Assembly: GCA_011109175.1 (NCBI GenBank)
Contig: RDEW01000006.1
Span: forward strand, 276,756 to 340,755
Length of the DNA: 64,000 nucleotides
Direction of reading: 5' to 3'
DNA from: Dicyema japonicum
Lineage: Eukaryota; Dicyemida; Rhombozoa; Dicyemidae
A program made the translations under genes and the position numbers. Positions 1 through 12,372 of this stretch are shown one piece after another. The notes under the pieces are model-generated. The model made no database searches and was not told the origin of the DNA. It saw nothing but the letters and a program-made list of their open reading frames with translations. How positions within the stretch are numbered: position 1 is the first letter of the stretch; each line of letters begins with the position of its first letter.

Positions 1-539
1 CATGTCCGTTGGCGGAGATGATGACACATAATTTGATATCACTGCATTTAATGTAGTAAGAACATTCTTTTTAAGCAACTTTATTAAATCTTTTGTGTGG
101 GTTTCCTTCCATCTCGGGGTACTGATTTAACTCTCAATTTGAACATAAAATTCTTCTTTGCATCTTCCAACATGGAAATTTCTATTTTGGTAAGTTGTTC
201 TCTGAGCCTCCTGATTCGATTAAAGCATCTCGACTTTTCTGGACAATCTTTATTAAAAAATTAATAATTCTGTGTAGAATGGATTGTGTTAGCACTTGAT
301 TTTGATAATATCCAAACTGTCAAGGATCACCCCAAACTGAGGGAATACTTTAACGTTGGTTAATGCGTTCAATTGCAATGTGGTATGCCCAACAAAAATT
401 GGTAAATCTTTTATAAAATACTTTTACATATTATTTAACCAACAATAAAAAAGTTAATATTTAATAATCAACAACCTTCCTCGCCTGCCTGTTCGCCAGC
501 CTCCTCAGGCAGGTTCGATTCTGGTTGCTAAATCAACTC

Positions 540-2078
540 CGAGAGCGCCTTGTCCACTTGAACCCTCTGCCCATATGGCATCTCCGGGCTCTACCTCCAA
601 TACTCCAGTGTCAGGCTATCTAGGGTCCGCGTTAATACAGTGGACTTTAGATAGGCCTGGAGCTTCCTATCTACCCATAACTGCTTCATTTAAATTTTGA
701 GGTACTCTGTTGCAATTCTTTTCCACGTCATTACTATAGGAATCACGTGGACCTTGCAACCAAGCTTCTCCCCCATTTCGTATGTAAGCATGTCATACTT
801 CCTTTTTTTATCCACCTACACAGTTTGCAAACGGTCTTGAGACGTGATGCCAACCTCTATGATAAGGACTTGGCCAGACTCCTTATCGTGTACCACAATG
901 TCCGGTTTAGTGTGTTTGACTAGCACCGAAGTACGGATAACACTGTCTACCTTAATTTGGACCCTGGTGTTCTCTACTACAGATTGCACCTTATGAGTCC
1001 GCAACTTTCTGGTGTGGCGAATACCATACTTATTGCATAGTAGAAGATGAAGACTCCTTAATATCTCGTTATGCCTGCACACGTAGTCGTGGCAGAGCAT
1101 GGATCCACATCCAGTGGCTAAATGATCAACCGACATGCTCCTTGACTTACAGTGGGGACATGTATTTGTTGATCGACCCCAAAAAATATTGCGGTCTTGC
1201 ATGTACGTGTACAGCGCCTCCGATTGAGGTGAGTTGTCACCGTATTTTAGCCATATTGTCGACGACTTAAGGTCGACATGTGGGTTGTCCAATGCTCTGA
1301 AGAGGACCTTATGAAGGCTTTTTAAGTTGATCTTTTCCATCAAATTATTATATTGTAATTCGATCAATGCCTTCACATTTAATAGCCCACCATCATCAAC
1401 ACCATATTTAGCAGACAAAAAAGGTCTGATGGTGCCTAGGTGGGTTGCCCGTGTTTTCTCGGTCGTTATTATGGCGTGCTTCCTAGCAGACACACTTGAC
1501 CCAGCTATCAGGGTGTCGTGCATTCGCATGAGGATGTACTCACTTAGTTGGACTACTCCACACATTCCACGGCCGAATTTATCACGGGGTAAATATAGTC
1601 TCTCCTTATTGGCTAACAGCACATGGACATGGTTCTCTCTGAGTACTCAACGGATCATAACATCCATCTCATCTTACTCTTTGGGCTCAAACTCCACAAC
1701 ACCTATGTAGTAGTTTAGCAGCGAGACAGCATACTCATTTAATGCTAGGAACAAATTCCTTGCATTTAGAAACGTCTTACACAATAACGCTGTTCTTTTA
1801 CAAATGCCTTCAGTAATTTGTCGCTTTGTCTCAGGCATTATAAGGGACTTTGGTGTTTCAGTAACTTTTGGCACAGAGCATGCAGTCCGCTGAGACATCT
1901 TTATGCATCCGAGGTGAAAAAAGTCACCGCAAGACGAGCAGAAAAGTCCATATTTGCGTGCATTAGCATAACCGCATGAAGAGCATGTAGTGTCCAGTCT
2001 TTTGGGTGTAATGTGTGTTACTCCATTATATGAACGACCCTCCATGATTATACAATTACTCACCATCAAGACCACCAA
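540..2078 (-). pseudogene. C-terminal half of a CRE/NeSL/R4-like (RLE-type) non-LTR retrotransposon
   Basis: Read on the minus strand in three pieces. From 2078 to 1674 there is a Cys/His cluster (CSSCG, then CSSCGDFFHLGC) and a block ending YYIGVVEFEPKE. From 1622 to 816 come ERLYLPRDKFGRG, a zinc-knuckle-like CPHCK with a downstream His/Cys, and the nuclease signature PDIVVHDK followed by IEVGITSQDRL. After a frame change, MTWKRIATEYL is legible near 730. The PD...E-V arrangement is the restriction-like endonuclease found C-terminal to the reverse transcriptase in this class. The RT core itself is missing, so the copy is truncated and has at least two frame breaks. The homologous tail occurs on the plus strand at 29062-29830. 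Assignment to the RLE class is firm; the exact clade is inferred. Confidence 0.82.
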
Positions 2079-3860
2079 ATAATTCTAATTATACTTTAGT
2101 TAAATTATTTAGTAAGGGGAGATTATTTAGCAAAATACTCACATCTCGTTGTTAGTAAACTCTGTGCGGGAGAAAACGATAGCATGTTATTAATTTAGAA
2201 ACAGATCACTAAAAACAATGAACTTAATGAAACGCTATAGCAATTGAAGAATATTTTCTATTCAAATAATATAACACAATGACACACTATTAGCAATTGA
2301 AGTAAATTATCAATTCTTAAATAAATTGAAGTAGAATATTTATTTATCCCCGGTCCTTCAAGTAAGGAAATTGGTGACTAACAAAAACGTGACTACCATT
2401 CGTGGACGTCACCAGAGATCCAAAAGGTTGATCCCATGAGGAGAGGACACGAGATAAGGTGATTTGTCCAGTGGTCATCAAGTATGCATGAGTGGATACT
2501 TTGATTGACGCTCATGTACAGGTAGACGTTGAGACCACGTGCCGAACACAGCAGAGTTACAGCACACTCTAGAAAAGATGCATTTTCAATAGCATCTTCA
2601 AAGTCCGATCGAACGAGAGACAACTCATCCTCAACTCCTCAGAGATCAATCCAACGTCAAAATAGAACGTTTAAATCCTTTGGTCCCACGTTACTTTACT
2701 GCAAGAATTTTCCCCGAAACCAGTTTATAGACAGAAGATGAAGACTCAACCGATACTTCAAAATCTCCAATTGAGGGGTAAATTGATCCAATAAATCCCA
2801 CTATAATTAACCAATCAAAAAACGCGAAAACTGTTATCATAATAAACGAGCCAATCACAATAAATTGCAATGTAGACTTGCAAACCGCCCATCTGACTGG
2901 GGTTTCTAACCACGTGGTTATAAAAGGTACTGGCAGAACATAAATGCGTAGTCATCTCAAAAAATCCGTTGGAGTGAGAAATCATAAAATGCAAAACCGG
3001 TTGATTTACTCATAGCTCGGTAAATTTTATAAAAACGGTGTAAAATGGCTAAAAATTACAAAAGCATTACTTTAAATAAAATAGATCGGCTTTTCTGGAT
3101 GAAGAAATTAAGGAGAACGGCATGCAAATGAGCACGTGGAAGTAAATCTATGTGATTCTGCATTTTCGAGTAGAGTATGAATATGGGTTCCCGTAATTAT
3201 ATTATTGAGACACATAACTTGAGGGAACTCAATTTGGAACTATTATAAAGTTTTTGAAAATGAAGAGTCTTATTAAGTCCTTGTAATCTGAAGGCTTTCG
3301 AGCAGGTTAGTGGAAATGTGGTTTATTCGACTATAATTTCGTTGAAATCTATAATTTAACTTTGGATTGAATTATACCTTCACTTTCAAGGAAAAAAAGA
3401 TGCTCATCAATATCACATTTTATTTATTAATTTATTAACCTCGTATGTTAAAGTAAACAACTAATTAAGTGTATCCAGTTTCCACTTCTACACAAACAGA
3501 GTTTATCCGGAATCAACATAAAGGGTAAAAGACGTCCATACTTGCAGTTGTGGAAACCCCTACCAGTAGAGTGTGGGAGACCAAATGATCATTTTTCGCG
3601 CCAGCCAGATACTGGGAGCCACCTATACAGGTGGATTACATGACGCCACTCTAATAGGAAGGGAAATGGGAGGAACAAACAAAACAAGCAGAAAACTTCA
3701 ACCAATTAGCCACGTAGCACCAAATGGCGCACGATCACAATTCATTTGAATTTATTTTTTTTAATAAAATTTATTAAACAATACTAATAAAAAATAAAAA
3801 ATTAATGTCGGTGATTCTTGGTTTTTAAATAAATAAAATAATAATTAATGGAGAGTTCCA
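2079..3860. other. AT-rich stretch without a recognised gene
   Basis: Only short open frames are present, for example 2393-2623 on the minus strand and 2529-2741 on the plus strand, and they shadow each other. No conserved motif, tiny-intron exon chain or repeat boundary was recognised. It is probably decayed transposon sequence. Confidence 0.4.
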
Positions 3861-3869
3861 GCCATCAAT

Positions 3870-4060
3870 TCCTCTTGAAACCTTGATACGAATGAACCAT
3901 GGAAAGCACCGTCGTGTCCGCGAAGATCCAGTCACTTGGCCGATACATGCTTGTGTGGGGTCAAGGGAGGAGCATCGGCCAAGATGAGGTCCCTGCTATA
4001 GCGTGCTGGGATCACGTGATTAGTTAGTTTGTGATCTCTGGTGTTATTATTATTATCCGC
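3870..4060 (+). mobile_element. 3' end of a non-LTR retrotransposon
   Basis: The segment ends with a GGGATCACGTGATTAGTTAG-type terminus followed by a short TTA repeat. It resembles the ends at 10925-11020, 28250-28375 and 61430-61530 and, on the minus strand, 30590-30720 and 40880-41010. Where readable, these ends encode a C-terminus with an EHR...M..LL pattern just before the stop. It is a 5'-truncated LINE tail; the family is inferred from similarity inside the window. Confidence 0.5.
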
Positions 4061-6640
4061 AAAACTAACGGATTCATTTCATATCATGTGAGTCATCCAC
4101 TTGTGAGAAAACTGTCTACAAAGAATCAATAATCATTAATATGCAATAAGTAACGAATCCAATAATTTTTTGCATAAAGAATAATCATTAATCTTGGAAC
4201 TTTTACCTCGAACTTAATTATGTTTCCCAAGCAGGGCTTCATGCGTATCTCAAGATATACCTTGATGACTTCCCTATCCAAGTTGGTAGAAATGCCACGA
4301 TTTTCGATTTTACTTCCACCGGATCATCGCTCCGACGATAAAAAGGTTTGCCTTTCCTCTTCGAGGATCGAGAAAATCAACTCAAACTAAAGGAAAAAAT
4401 TCCATCTTCTTTCATTGTCAGAGAGTGAGAACCACTGCTGTAACGGTGGAATTTTGGTGAAACATTCTAAAAGAATTCTTAAATTGTTAAAACCTGGGAG
4501 CTCCTAATTATTCGGCTTAAAAACTTTCTCAGTTATCTGCTTGATTTGCTCGAGCACCTATGCTGATGGTTAGAGAAAACTCATTGTCCACAAGCGAGGA
4601 AAAGTAGTGCTCAACAATATTTACTGCAAATAAATAGTCAACTCTGCGTTATCTCAGATTCTTAATAGCAATGAAAATATCTGTGGTCACTTTTAATTTC
4701 ATCGTAACTATTGGGAAACTTATAGAAGTGAATGAAGGTTTTTGAGTTCCCTTCAAGAGGAGCTTCCCGTTCATCAGTAACTGATACATGTCGTGATTCT
4801 TGGTTAAGTAAATAAAATAATAATTTTCAAGGCTATGTAATATTCCTAATTCACCAGATCTTCAAATAAGGTCTATAAGTGTATTATTAAAAGAACAACA
4901 CGAGAAATATTAGTTACCGATATTAAAATTTTTTGGTTTAAACAGATTTGCTCGACCGCTGACAAGTTCCCTTTGAAATTGAATTATTGGGAGAGATTCA
5001 TATCTCCATCCTTCCTTACTATTAATATAAAGTGATTTTTAATAACCAAGAATCACCGAAAAATTAAGAGGAAATACACGGCCGTCGGTTTTCGCGGTCT
5101 ACTTAAGGTATGTGACCTGATGGCGGAGCGGGTACCATCTCCAATTAACTTCGAGCTAAAATTTGTCTCGAGACTGAAAATTTCGACTACCTTTTCGAAC
5201 CAATTGTATCCCGCGTATGGTTAGAAGATGTAGGGCAACTACGGATATGTGTTCTTCCCATAAAAGAACGAATGTTGGTCCTCGTGATGGCAGCGAGGAT
5301 CAATTGAGGAGACTTTGCTGCTGATATCTGAACAGGCTAAATGAAAATTCTCGGATATTCTTTGGAACGCTGTTCATAGTTACCATCCCACAACCAGTTA
5401 GACGAGAACAGTTTGATTAACTCAATGAGAGTGTGGTTGAGAGTTGTATGAATTATAGTGGAGGATGAGAATCGGATGATTAAAACTTCGATTATAAGAG
5501 AGGTTGCTGCTTCTAGGATTTTGAAGGTTGCTGATTTTCCGCATCAACTGCTCCCAACATGTCCTGAAGGATTACAATTGATTTAATCGATCTCAGAATG
5601 TAGTCAACTTAATTTTAATTTGGAATTAAATTAAGAAATTTAATCTCGTGTGCTTTTAACGGTGTGATGTGTGTCAAGATTCGCAATTACAAAAAAAATA
5701 AAGAACAAAGGGGGTCTGGAGTTGCCAGCGAAATCAGAAAAAAGTTTATGACTTTAGAGTAGGTGACTTGGGCACGTGCTATCTAAATAAAGGTCCGGTT
5801 ATGCAAGACTATGGAACCAATCCAATTCTGTCCTGAAAAAAATTCAAGAAACCATATGGAAAAGATACCATAATTATTAGAAGTTGGGATATCGCCTCGT
5901 TTATGGCGCATTAAGAATCGGCCACTGCTGTCTCGACAAGAGGGGGTGAAGCCCTTAGGATAAACTGCCATGGACATCAAATGTCGATATGGAATACTTT
6001 ACACGATTTAGTGAAAATTCCTAGACATCCCCGTAAAACAATTTCTGAAGATATGTAAAAGAAGACTGGAAGTCAACCTTGATTTTGTAATATTGCATAG
6101 ATAATTTAAAATTGAAAGAGTATGACCTTCAAAATAGTCATGTTAATTAAGGGGGTGACAGTTATATAAATAGTTGTTCGGGTCGCCTTCGTTAGGTATT
6201 CATTACTATTCTTGTCTTCCACCGTTTCTTCCCTTTCATGTTCGTCTTCTTAGTGAGAATCTATGTCTCCTTAGTTAACAGTTTCATCTTTATCTTAGTA
6301 GTTCGTTGATAGGGGAGCAGCAGGGATATTCTCGGAGTCCTTATATATTTCCGTTAATGGTTGGTGTGAAATAAGTTTCGATTGTACCGAAGATGTCCAA
6401 ACGTAGGATAAAAGTTTCAAAAAAGAGAGTATTTGTTGTCATAACGACATTGATAATGTCGACAAGGGATATGAAAAGATGCAATCGATTCTGAGGAGAG
6501 GGGATACTGCGGCTAAAAGCAGAAAATGCGACAACTTTTGCGAGTCAAGAGATCCACGGAAACTCAAAAGCCGGTCACTTTAAGAAATCAAAAAAAATAC
6601 ACTAAATTTTTTAATAAAAATTAATTGTGCTATTTAGCAA
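4061..6640. other. Unannotated AT-rich region with scattered LINE-tail motifs
   Basis: No gene was recognised. A motif close to ATTCTTGGTT followed by AAATAAATAA occurs at about 3811 and 4793 and, inverted, near 5038. It resembles the 3' termini of LINEs elsewhere in the window. The open frame at 5783-5980 on the minus strand has no recognisable motif. Confidence 0.4.
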
Positions 6641-7640
6641 AGATTGTAAAGTTCAAAGACTATTCTTGGAATTGATCTCACCAGAGCTTTCGACAAGTCC
6701 GTCGAGGAAAACTCATTGAAGTGCTGAAAAGTTTACTACATCAGGACGCGTTCACCCTAATACGAATAGTCCTATCAGACACGTGGTTGCGAGTGCGTAT
6801 TGGAAACTACATGTCAGGAAAAATGTGACAACAGTGGGCAAACTTCAAAGAGACTCCCTCTCCACGTTATTATTCGATGTATACCATGAATCTGCTCTGA
6901 GATCCCAGCGAGGATAATGTGAAAATTGTTTACACAATAATGTTGCCTTTGTCTCAAGTAACAAAGAAGCACTTCGACGTCTCCTGGAAGTAGCATCAGA
7001 CTGCCTGGCCAACTGGTCTATATTAATGAACACTAATGGTGCCACGCAATACCAAAAGCTTGAAGAAGACCATAATGCTTGGCTGACTTCTTGGGGACTC
7101 CGATGACATTGCGAGAAGGAAATTTATATATTCAAAGATATCTAGTCTGTTCATCACTTCGCTTCAGGTTGTATGAGACTTTCGTAAAACAGATCGTTAC
7201 GTACAACATTGAAACATGAGGATTCTCGAAAACCGACGGACAAAGGGTCTACTCCTTTCATAGAAAGCTAATGTGGTCTCTCTTGGGACTAAAGTGGTCA
7301 AAGCATGTAAAGAGTGAACCATTGTACAAAAGATGCTATTCTGGACTCCTGAGCACCCTGATCATGCAAATACGCTGAAAACTGTTTGGTCACATTCTAA
7401 GAATAGAGCGAGACAAGCCAGCAAACATCATTATGGAAGAATTCTTCAAAATATCTGGGGAAAAGTTCTGAGGTCGTCCGCTTAAACGCGTCCCAAGTCC
7501 ATAATGGTGATTAGAAGCCAGTAAACATAGCACTAAAGGACGGTGAAGACCTCAGAATTCTGCGGAGTCTGGCATCGAACAGGAGAGGGTGGAAGAAACT
7601 AAATAAAACTCCTAGAATTGATTTAGTGAGGTAAGTTTTT
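6640..7640 (+). pseudogene. Decayed LINE: RT motif and C-terminal region
   Basis: Pieces read in different frames along the plus strand. They include a reverse-transcriptase block resembling LTRAFDK near 6675, then LRLYETFVKQIVTYNIET around 7170. SFHRKLMWSLLGLKWSKHV follows near 7260 and LFGHILRIERDKPANIIMEE near 7385. The last is the typical post-RT segment of many LINEs, ending in a GRP-type motif. Stops and frame changes are frequent. The polymerase Asp-Asp box is not legible. The copy is inactive and old. Confidence 0.7.
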
Positions 7641-7899
7641 TTTCCAATCTCACATGTTTTTATCTTCTCAAAGTTGACATAGCCTCTCCTTATTGATAGA
7701 CTCAGATGACTTCCAGATACTCAATTTTCAATACTAAAATATAATAACTGGCCTATCTGTTCATGAGGAGCCCTTCCCCCGCAGAAGATCACATACGTAA
7801 ATTATTATTATTCCATATAATATGACTGTAATTCTGGATGGTCGACAAACTTAGCTCCTTACTTGAGAAGACTCTACTCGTTTTACTGAGTTGAATTGG

Positions 7900-8700
7900 C
7901 CTAGCCGAAGAGCTATTCAAACGCGGATTTTATTCCCGTCAAGCAGAGTACCAACTTCCTGTACAGGAAAGGTATTGAGCCAGGACTAAAAATTCTCAGC
8001 AGACGCTGCATTCAGATATGTGAGACGATGAATATCTGCGGATCTTCTATGTTAATTTAGCTTGTTTTCACAAATGACTTTATCCCAGTTCTTTGAGATC
8101 AAGTGCTTCCAAGTCCGTTTGCTGTCCACTGCTGTAGTTGGTCAATCACAGCTTTAGGTTCGGAGGAACTTTCGAATAAAAATCTTTCCAATAAGAAGCT
8201 TCATTGGGACTGTGACGAAAGCCTTGTTTATGTCGATTGATACCATTATAGTTCGTATGTGTGGTGGGGTGGCATTAGATCCAGCGGTTATTAATTGGGA
8301 TAGTGTGGTTAAATGAGTGGTGGACCTTCTCAGGAAGAAAGCCATGTTGAAAAGCGGCTTGTGGGAGGTCAGGAGTAATTGCGGATTGTACTAGTTTTTC
8401 AAGAAGTTTTGATAATGTGCTGGGTAGGGAGATTTGCATGCATGAAGTAGGTTCTCTTTCCGGTTTTCCAGGCTTTTAAACTGATTTGACAACATAGTTC
8501 TTCCAAATCTTGGGATAATATTAAAGTTAGTGCACAGGTTAAATACTTGCTTGAGGTATCCAATTGCATAGTGGCTTAGGTGTTTTAGGTGAATCGAAGA
8601 TATTTTGTCAAGGACCGTCAGTTTTATGAGACCTGTTTTTTTGAGAATAGCTCTAGATAAGGTTCCTCTTCGGTTTATGGGCACGTACTTTGATGTCCGT
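7900..8700 (-). pseudogene. Jockey/CR1-like LINE reverse transcriptase fragment
   Basis: On the minus strand, 8684-8391 carries an RT N-terminal block (HLKHLSHYAIGYLKQVFNL, then NRKENLL). 8345-8154 carries RRSTTHLTTLSQLI and VSIDINKAFVTVPMKLL, which is RT motif A with its first Asp. The same family is present at 57880-58360 on the minus strand, where the endonuclease also survives. The downstream non-coding part (7920-8140) is repeated at about 16060-16300. The copy is truncated and frameshifted. Confidence 0.75.
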
Positions 8701-8989
8701 GGGAAATGTCTACACTTGATATATTCGCTGCTAAAAATTCATTAGCAAAACTGTTCGACAACCTAATAAAGAAACGACATAATGTCCAGTGAAGATTAGT
8801 TATGCACAAATATATTACTCAGCACAGAAGACCATTTTAAGTCATCTCTGATTTTTAATAATAAGCAAATCCCACAAAAAAACAATATGATATATTGAGA
8901 CTCATTATCATTTTTATTTCACAGATATGGGATAATTCTCTGAGATTCATTTTTTGACGTATTTTTTATTTTGCAAATCATTCCTTTTT

Positions 8990-9310
8990 CTTCTGAAGAT
9001 ACACATTACAAGCCATATTACAAGACAGTCATTGGTGCTGCTTTCATGTGAAGACACATATCACAAGGGCCATTTTGCAAGACGATCCGTAGATACACAT
9101 TACAAGGGCCATACTACAAAACGAAGGAACCTATTTACTCCGAGTGAATCTCCTAAAGGCAAATAAACATATTACAAACGAAGGAACTCATTACATGGTC
9201 GAGAAACATATCACAAGTCTGAAGGATTTGTTCACAATTACGAAGGAACCCATTATATTATGGATAAGCATATCAAGTCGGAAAGTTTATTCACAATTAT
9301 GAAGAAACCT
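8990..9310. repeat. Degenerate tandem repeat, unit about 40-60 bp
   Basis: Variants of ACACAT(A)TCACAAG/ATTACAAGGGCC recur at about 8996, 9050, 9091, 9162, 9200 and 9260. Most are followed by a variant of ACGAAGGAACC. The unit length drifts and identity between units is modest, so this is an old expanded satellite-like tract. Confidence 0.55.
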
Positions 9311-9339
9311 ATTGAAAGGGAAGTAGACGAAGGATCAAA

Positions 9340-9790
9340 ATCTCTGGATATTTTCCAAGTTGGACCTGGTACCCACAACAATTGAATCCCTACATTCGAA
9401 TTCGGGTCTACACGGAACATTGTCATCGTGCAGACTTTGATCCCTACAGGACCTGGGACTATCGTAGATGTACATACTAGAGTTGGGACCTACCGGGGAC
9501 CCATACCAAATGTTCCCTACATTCGAATTGGGTTCTACGCAAGACTTTGTTAACCACATTATTGGTCCCTAGAAGGCGGCTTGGGACTACTGTGGAAAAA
9601 AACATACTGGGGAAGGGACCTACTAAGGGAGAATTAACTGGAGATGGGCTTACTAGCTTTGTAACTACTACGCTCTGAATATAAGGGCAGGATTCATGGG
9701 ATCCAACACTAGGACGATATTCAACCAACGATAGAAGATAACTAAATGGAGTGTGGATACATCGGAAGTGTCCAGGCCGCATAGGCGGAC
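9340..9790. repeat. Internally repetitive GGGACC-rich tract
   Basis: GGACCT/GGGACC-type words recur every 30-60 bp. The string CCCTACATTCGAATT occurs twice, near 9389 and 9510. The tract is less AT-rich than its surroundings. Open frames on the minus strand are low-complexity by-products of this structure and are not called as genes. Confidence 0.45.
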
Positions 9791-10049
9791 ACGTATAAAT
9801 ATCCTAAAAATAACTCCTTACTTACTTTGGAATAAATTTGGTTTGTTTCGAAACATTTTGAACTTTTGACTTTGTTACGTTTTCAATCCTTTTGATGATG
9901 TGCAGTTGTTCAATATTTGTGGTTATCATGGATATATTGTGATTCCTTTGGTTTCATTAAGACTCCTGTAACCACATGTTTTGGACTGATAAGTTTGACT
10001 TATCAGCCCGGACACGAAGATGGCCCCGGGTTCTCATACTATACGACAA

Positions 10050-10200
10050 TAATTAAGCACTACCGTGTGCCATAAGCATGTAAGATGCCTAGGGTTTCGC
10101 TCGGGCAAACACACACTTTATTTAAGTAAAGAACAGTTATTATAACTAATCGTAGAGGTAGAACCAAGGAATGATCTTCACTTCTTTGTTTTTTCTTTTT
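10050..10200 (-). mobile_element. 3' part of the tRNA-derived SINE
   Basis: The segment ACTTTATTTAAGTAAAGAAC through CAAGGAATGATCTTCACTTC matches the 3' half of the complete SINE at 25233-25560 in reverse orientation. The tRNA-like head is absent. The outer 3' part differs more from the other copies. Confidence 0.7.
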
Positions 10201-10201
10201 C

Positions 10202-10408
10202 TTGTTATTGAAAACCTTACCTTCTTCCTACCATCCAATTTCATTGATGTGCACAGTATCGCGCCTAATGGAGAAACCCCATTTGCCCGACTGCCACTAT
10301 CAGCATGGTTTCAAATGTGAGCGTTCAACTACGACTTATTTGAATTCACTGTTTCAATTTATTTCAGAGAAGAGAAGTTTGGTATGTTCAAATCGATTGC
10401 AAACTTGA
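10202..10408 (+). pseudogene. LINE reverse-transcriptase fragment
   Basis: The reading YHPISLMCTVSRLMEK followed by QHGFKCERSTTTYL matches RT motifs 1-2 of APE-type LINEs, the R-P-I-S-L and H-G-F-R-x-x-R-S-T pattern. The fragment is about 65 codons with no flanking RT motifs in frame. Confidence 0.65.
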
Positions 10409-10924
10409 AAAGTTTGGCCCAGTCAAAGTTTTCAAAATTAAGCCCTCTATGAATTTTGATCCAGGTAATAATGCATACATCACAAAAATCTCTAATTTTA
10501 GAGTTTATTAAATGAAATTTGTGTCCAAATTAATCGAGTAAAATCCATGCCTCGTGTATTGCACAGAAATCTACCAACAAAGTCCCCTTCCAACTTCTCA
10601 ACAAAGAAGTTCTCTTGGGGATTTACTCTTCAATATGGCAATATATCAATTCCTCTGATAATCGTAAGATTGATTATTGGCCTTTAACTTTTATTTAGTT
10701 CAGATTATCATTATCACTATATTCGAACTTTTACATTATCGTATGAAAACCAAGTTTATGTTCATTTTTTGAAGACAGCTAATAGGATGTCAAATCATAG
10801 TTGTAATCGAGTTTTCAAATAGAGCAAAAAATAAAAAACGTTGACTGATTGCGTTAGAAAAATATTGCAAAGATTGTACATGCTGAGAACAGTTCACTTC
10901 AAAATATAATGAAAATGATCGTCG

Positions 10925-11020
10925 TCGGTACAGGAAAGCCGTGGGTACTCTGAAGGAACATAGGAAAAACCTCTCCATCCTATTGAGGTGTACTGGGATC
11001 ACTTTTTAGTTGGTTTACTC
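10925..11020 (+). mobile_element. LINE 3'-terminal coding remnant
   Basis: The reading YRKAVGTLKEHRKNLSILL followed by GITF and a stop parallels YRKCGGTQSEHREKMRRLL of the minus-strand copy at 30590-30720. It represents the C-terminus of one LINE family. Confidence 0.5.
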
Positions 11021-11179
11021 CTTCTTTCTGGGTGTTCCCCAGTTCACGCTCTGCTAAGTAACAATAACCGCAGATACATACTCAGGACCCTTTTTGACTT
11101 ACAAAGAGCCTTGTCGAAGATCACCCCCCTCAAGAAGACTCAACTTGGACCCGCCGAATCCATGATTTCATCTCAACAC

Positions 11180-11510
11180 GGGTCATTAGGACACTTCAAT
11201 AAAACAAAGTCTTGGAGCGCTTCCCCCCTGATATCAGTCCAACGGAACAATCGCTCCCGAGGAAGATCAGAATCGGACTGGCTCGCCTACGATGTGGACA
11301 CCACCTTTTTCTGGCTGGCAGAGTAGTTCGGGACCTTTTTCCCTCCCCTGGAACACCGGATGCAAAAGTCGAGGATCTCTGGGAGCGGCCTGTCCGGACT
11401 GCACGCTCTCTGATGGTCGCCGGCTTCCCACTTGCTGGCGAAGTCGGGGTTAATAATTTAATTTATTTAATTTTCTGGGTGTTCCCTTTTCTGGGTTGCT
11501 AAATAAATAA
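11180..11510 (+). pseudogene. LINE C-terminal (RNase-H-downstream type) remnant
   Basis: The reading LPRKIRIGLARLRCGHH, then a DLWERPVRTARSLMVAG block, resembles the C-terminal tail after RNase H in some animal LINEs. It ends in an AAATAAATAATAATG-type tail at about 11500. It is a short 5'-truncated insertion and is more GC-rich than the surroundings. Confidence 0.55.
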
Positions 11511-11862
11511 TAATGTGGTTCACAATTTATGTAAGCGTTCACTTCATGTTTGCATCAAAACGACCATTCGCTTGCTACCATCTGAAGGAATTTTCTGATA
11601 CTAACTGTCGGAAGAAAATTGTAAAACAGATCAGAGATGACTGAGAATCCAATGGATGATATTATTCCTGAGAATAATTTTGATGCTGACGACATAATAT
11701 TTGGAATACATATAGTTTGGAAGAAAAGTATAGCCAAGAGAATATAGGGACAAATCAAATAGTGAAAATAATCCATATTTACAGGTTACCAAAATATACA
11801 AAATATATTAGACATTTTGACAACAACCTTCAACACTATTTGATGAATCCAATAGGTAATAT

Positions 11863-11997
11863 TGAAGAAAATGTATGGCAAATCAACAGAATATGAAAAA
11901 AATATAAACACGAAAAACCAACCACAGGAATGAAGAAAATGTATGACAATACAACGGAATATGTAAAGAATATAAACAAAATCAACCACCACAGGAA
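11863..11997. repeat. Two-copy tandem duplication of about 70 bp
   Basis: GAAGAAAATGTATG...CCACAGGAAT at about 11863-11932 is repeated at 11933-11997 with small indels and substitutions. The surrounding 11555-12360 has no recognised gene; a 36-codon open frame beginning near 11638 has no known motif. Confidence 0.6.
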
Positions 11998-12372
11998 TGT
12001 GGCAACAACATGCCAAATAATATCAATTGTATTAATAGGTTCGCCATATTGTAAAACAATTTTTAAAAATAAATAAGTATTAATTTCATATAAATTAGTT
12101 AAAATCTGACTTTAATAAATAAATCTAACTATAATTTTTGTCGCTTCAGTGTTGTACAGAAATTTCTATCTTTCGTTAAAATTTTGTGAAGAATCGTAAA
12201 TTTCCTTTCCACTTCACAAAATTGTTGCCTGGATTCCATTAACAATGAATGATCAAACGGCATAATTACTATTTCAATGAATTACATAATTGTTGAAATA
12301 TCTTTTTTGATTCTTTTGCTTAAATATTTTCAAATATTTTCAAATTTTCAATTACGGACCTAATCAGAAAAA

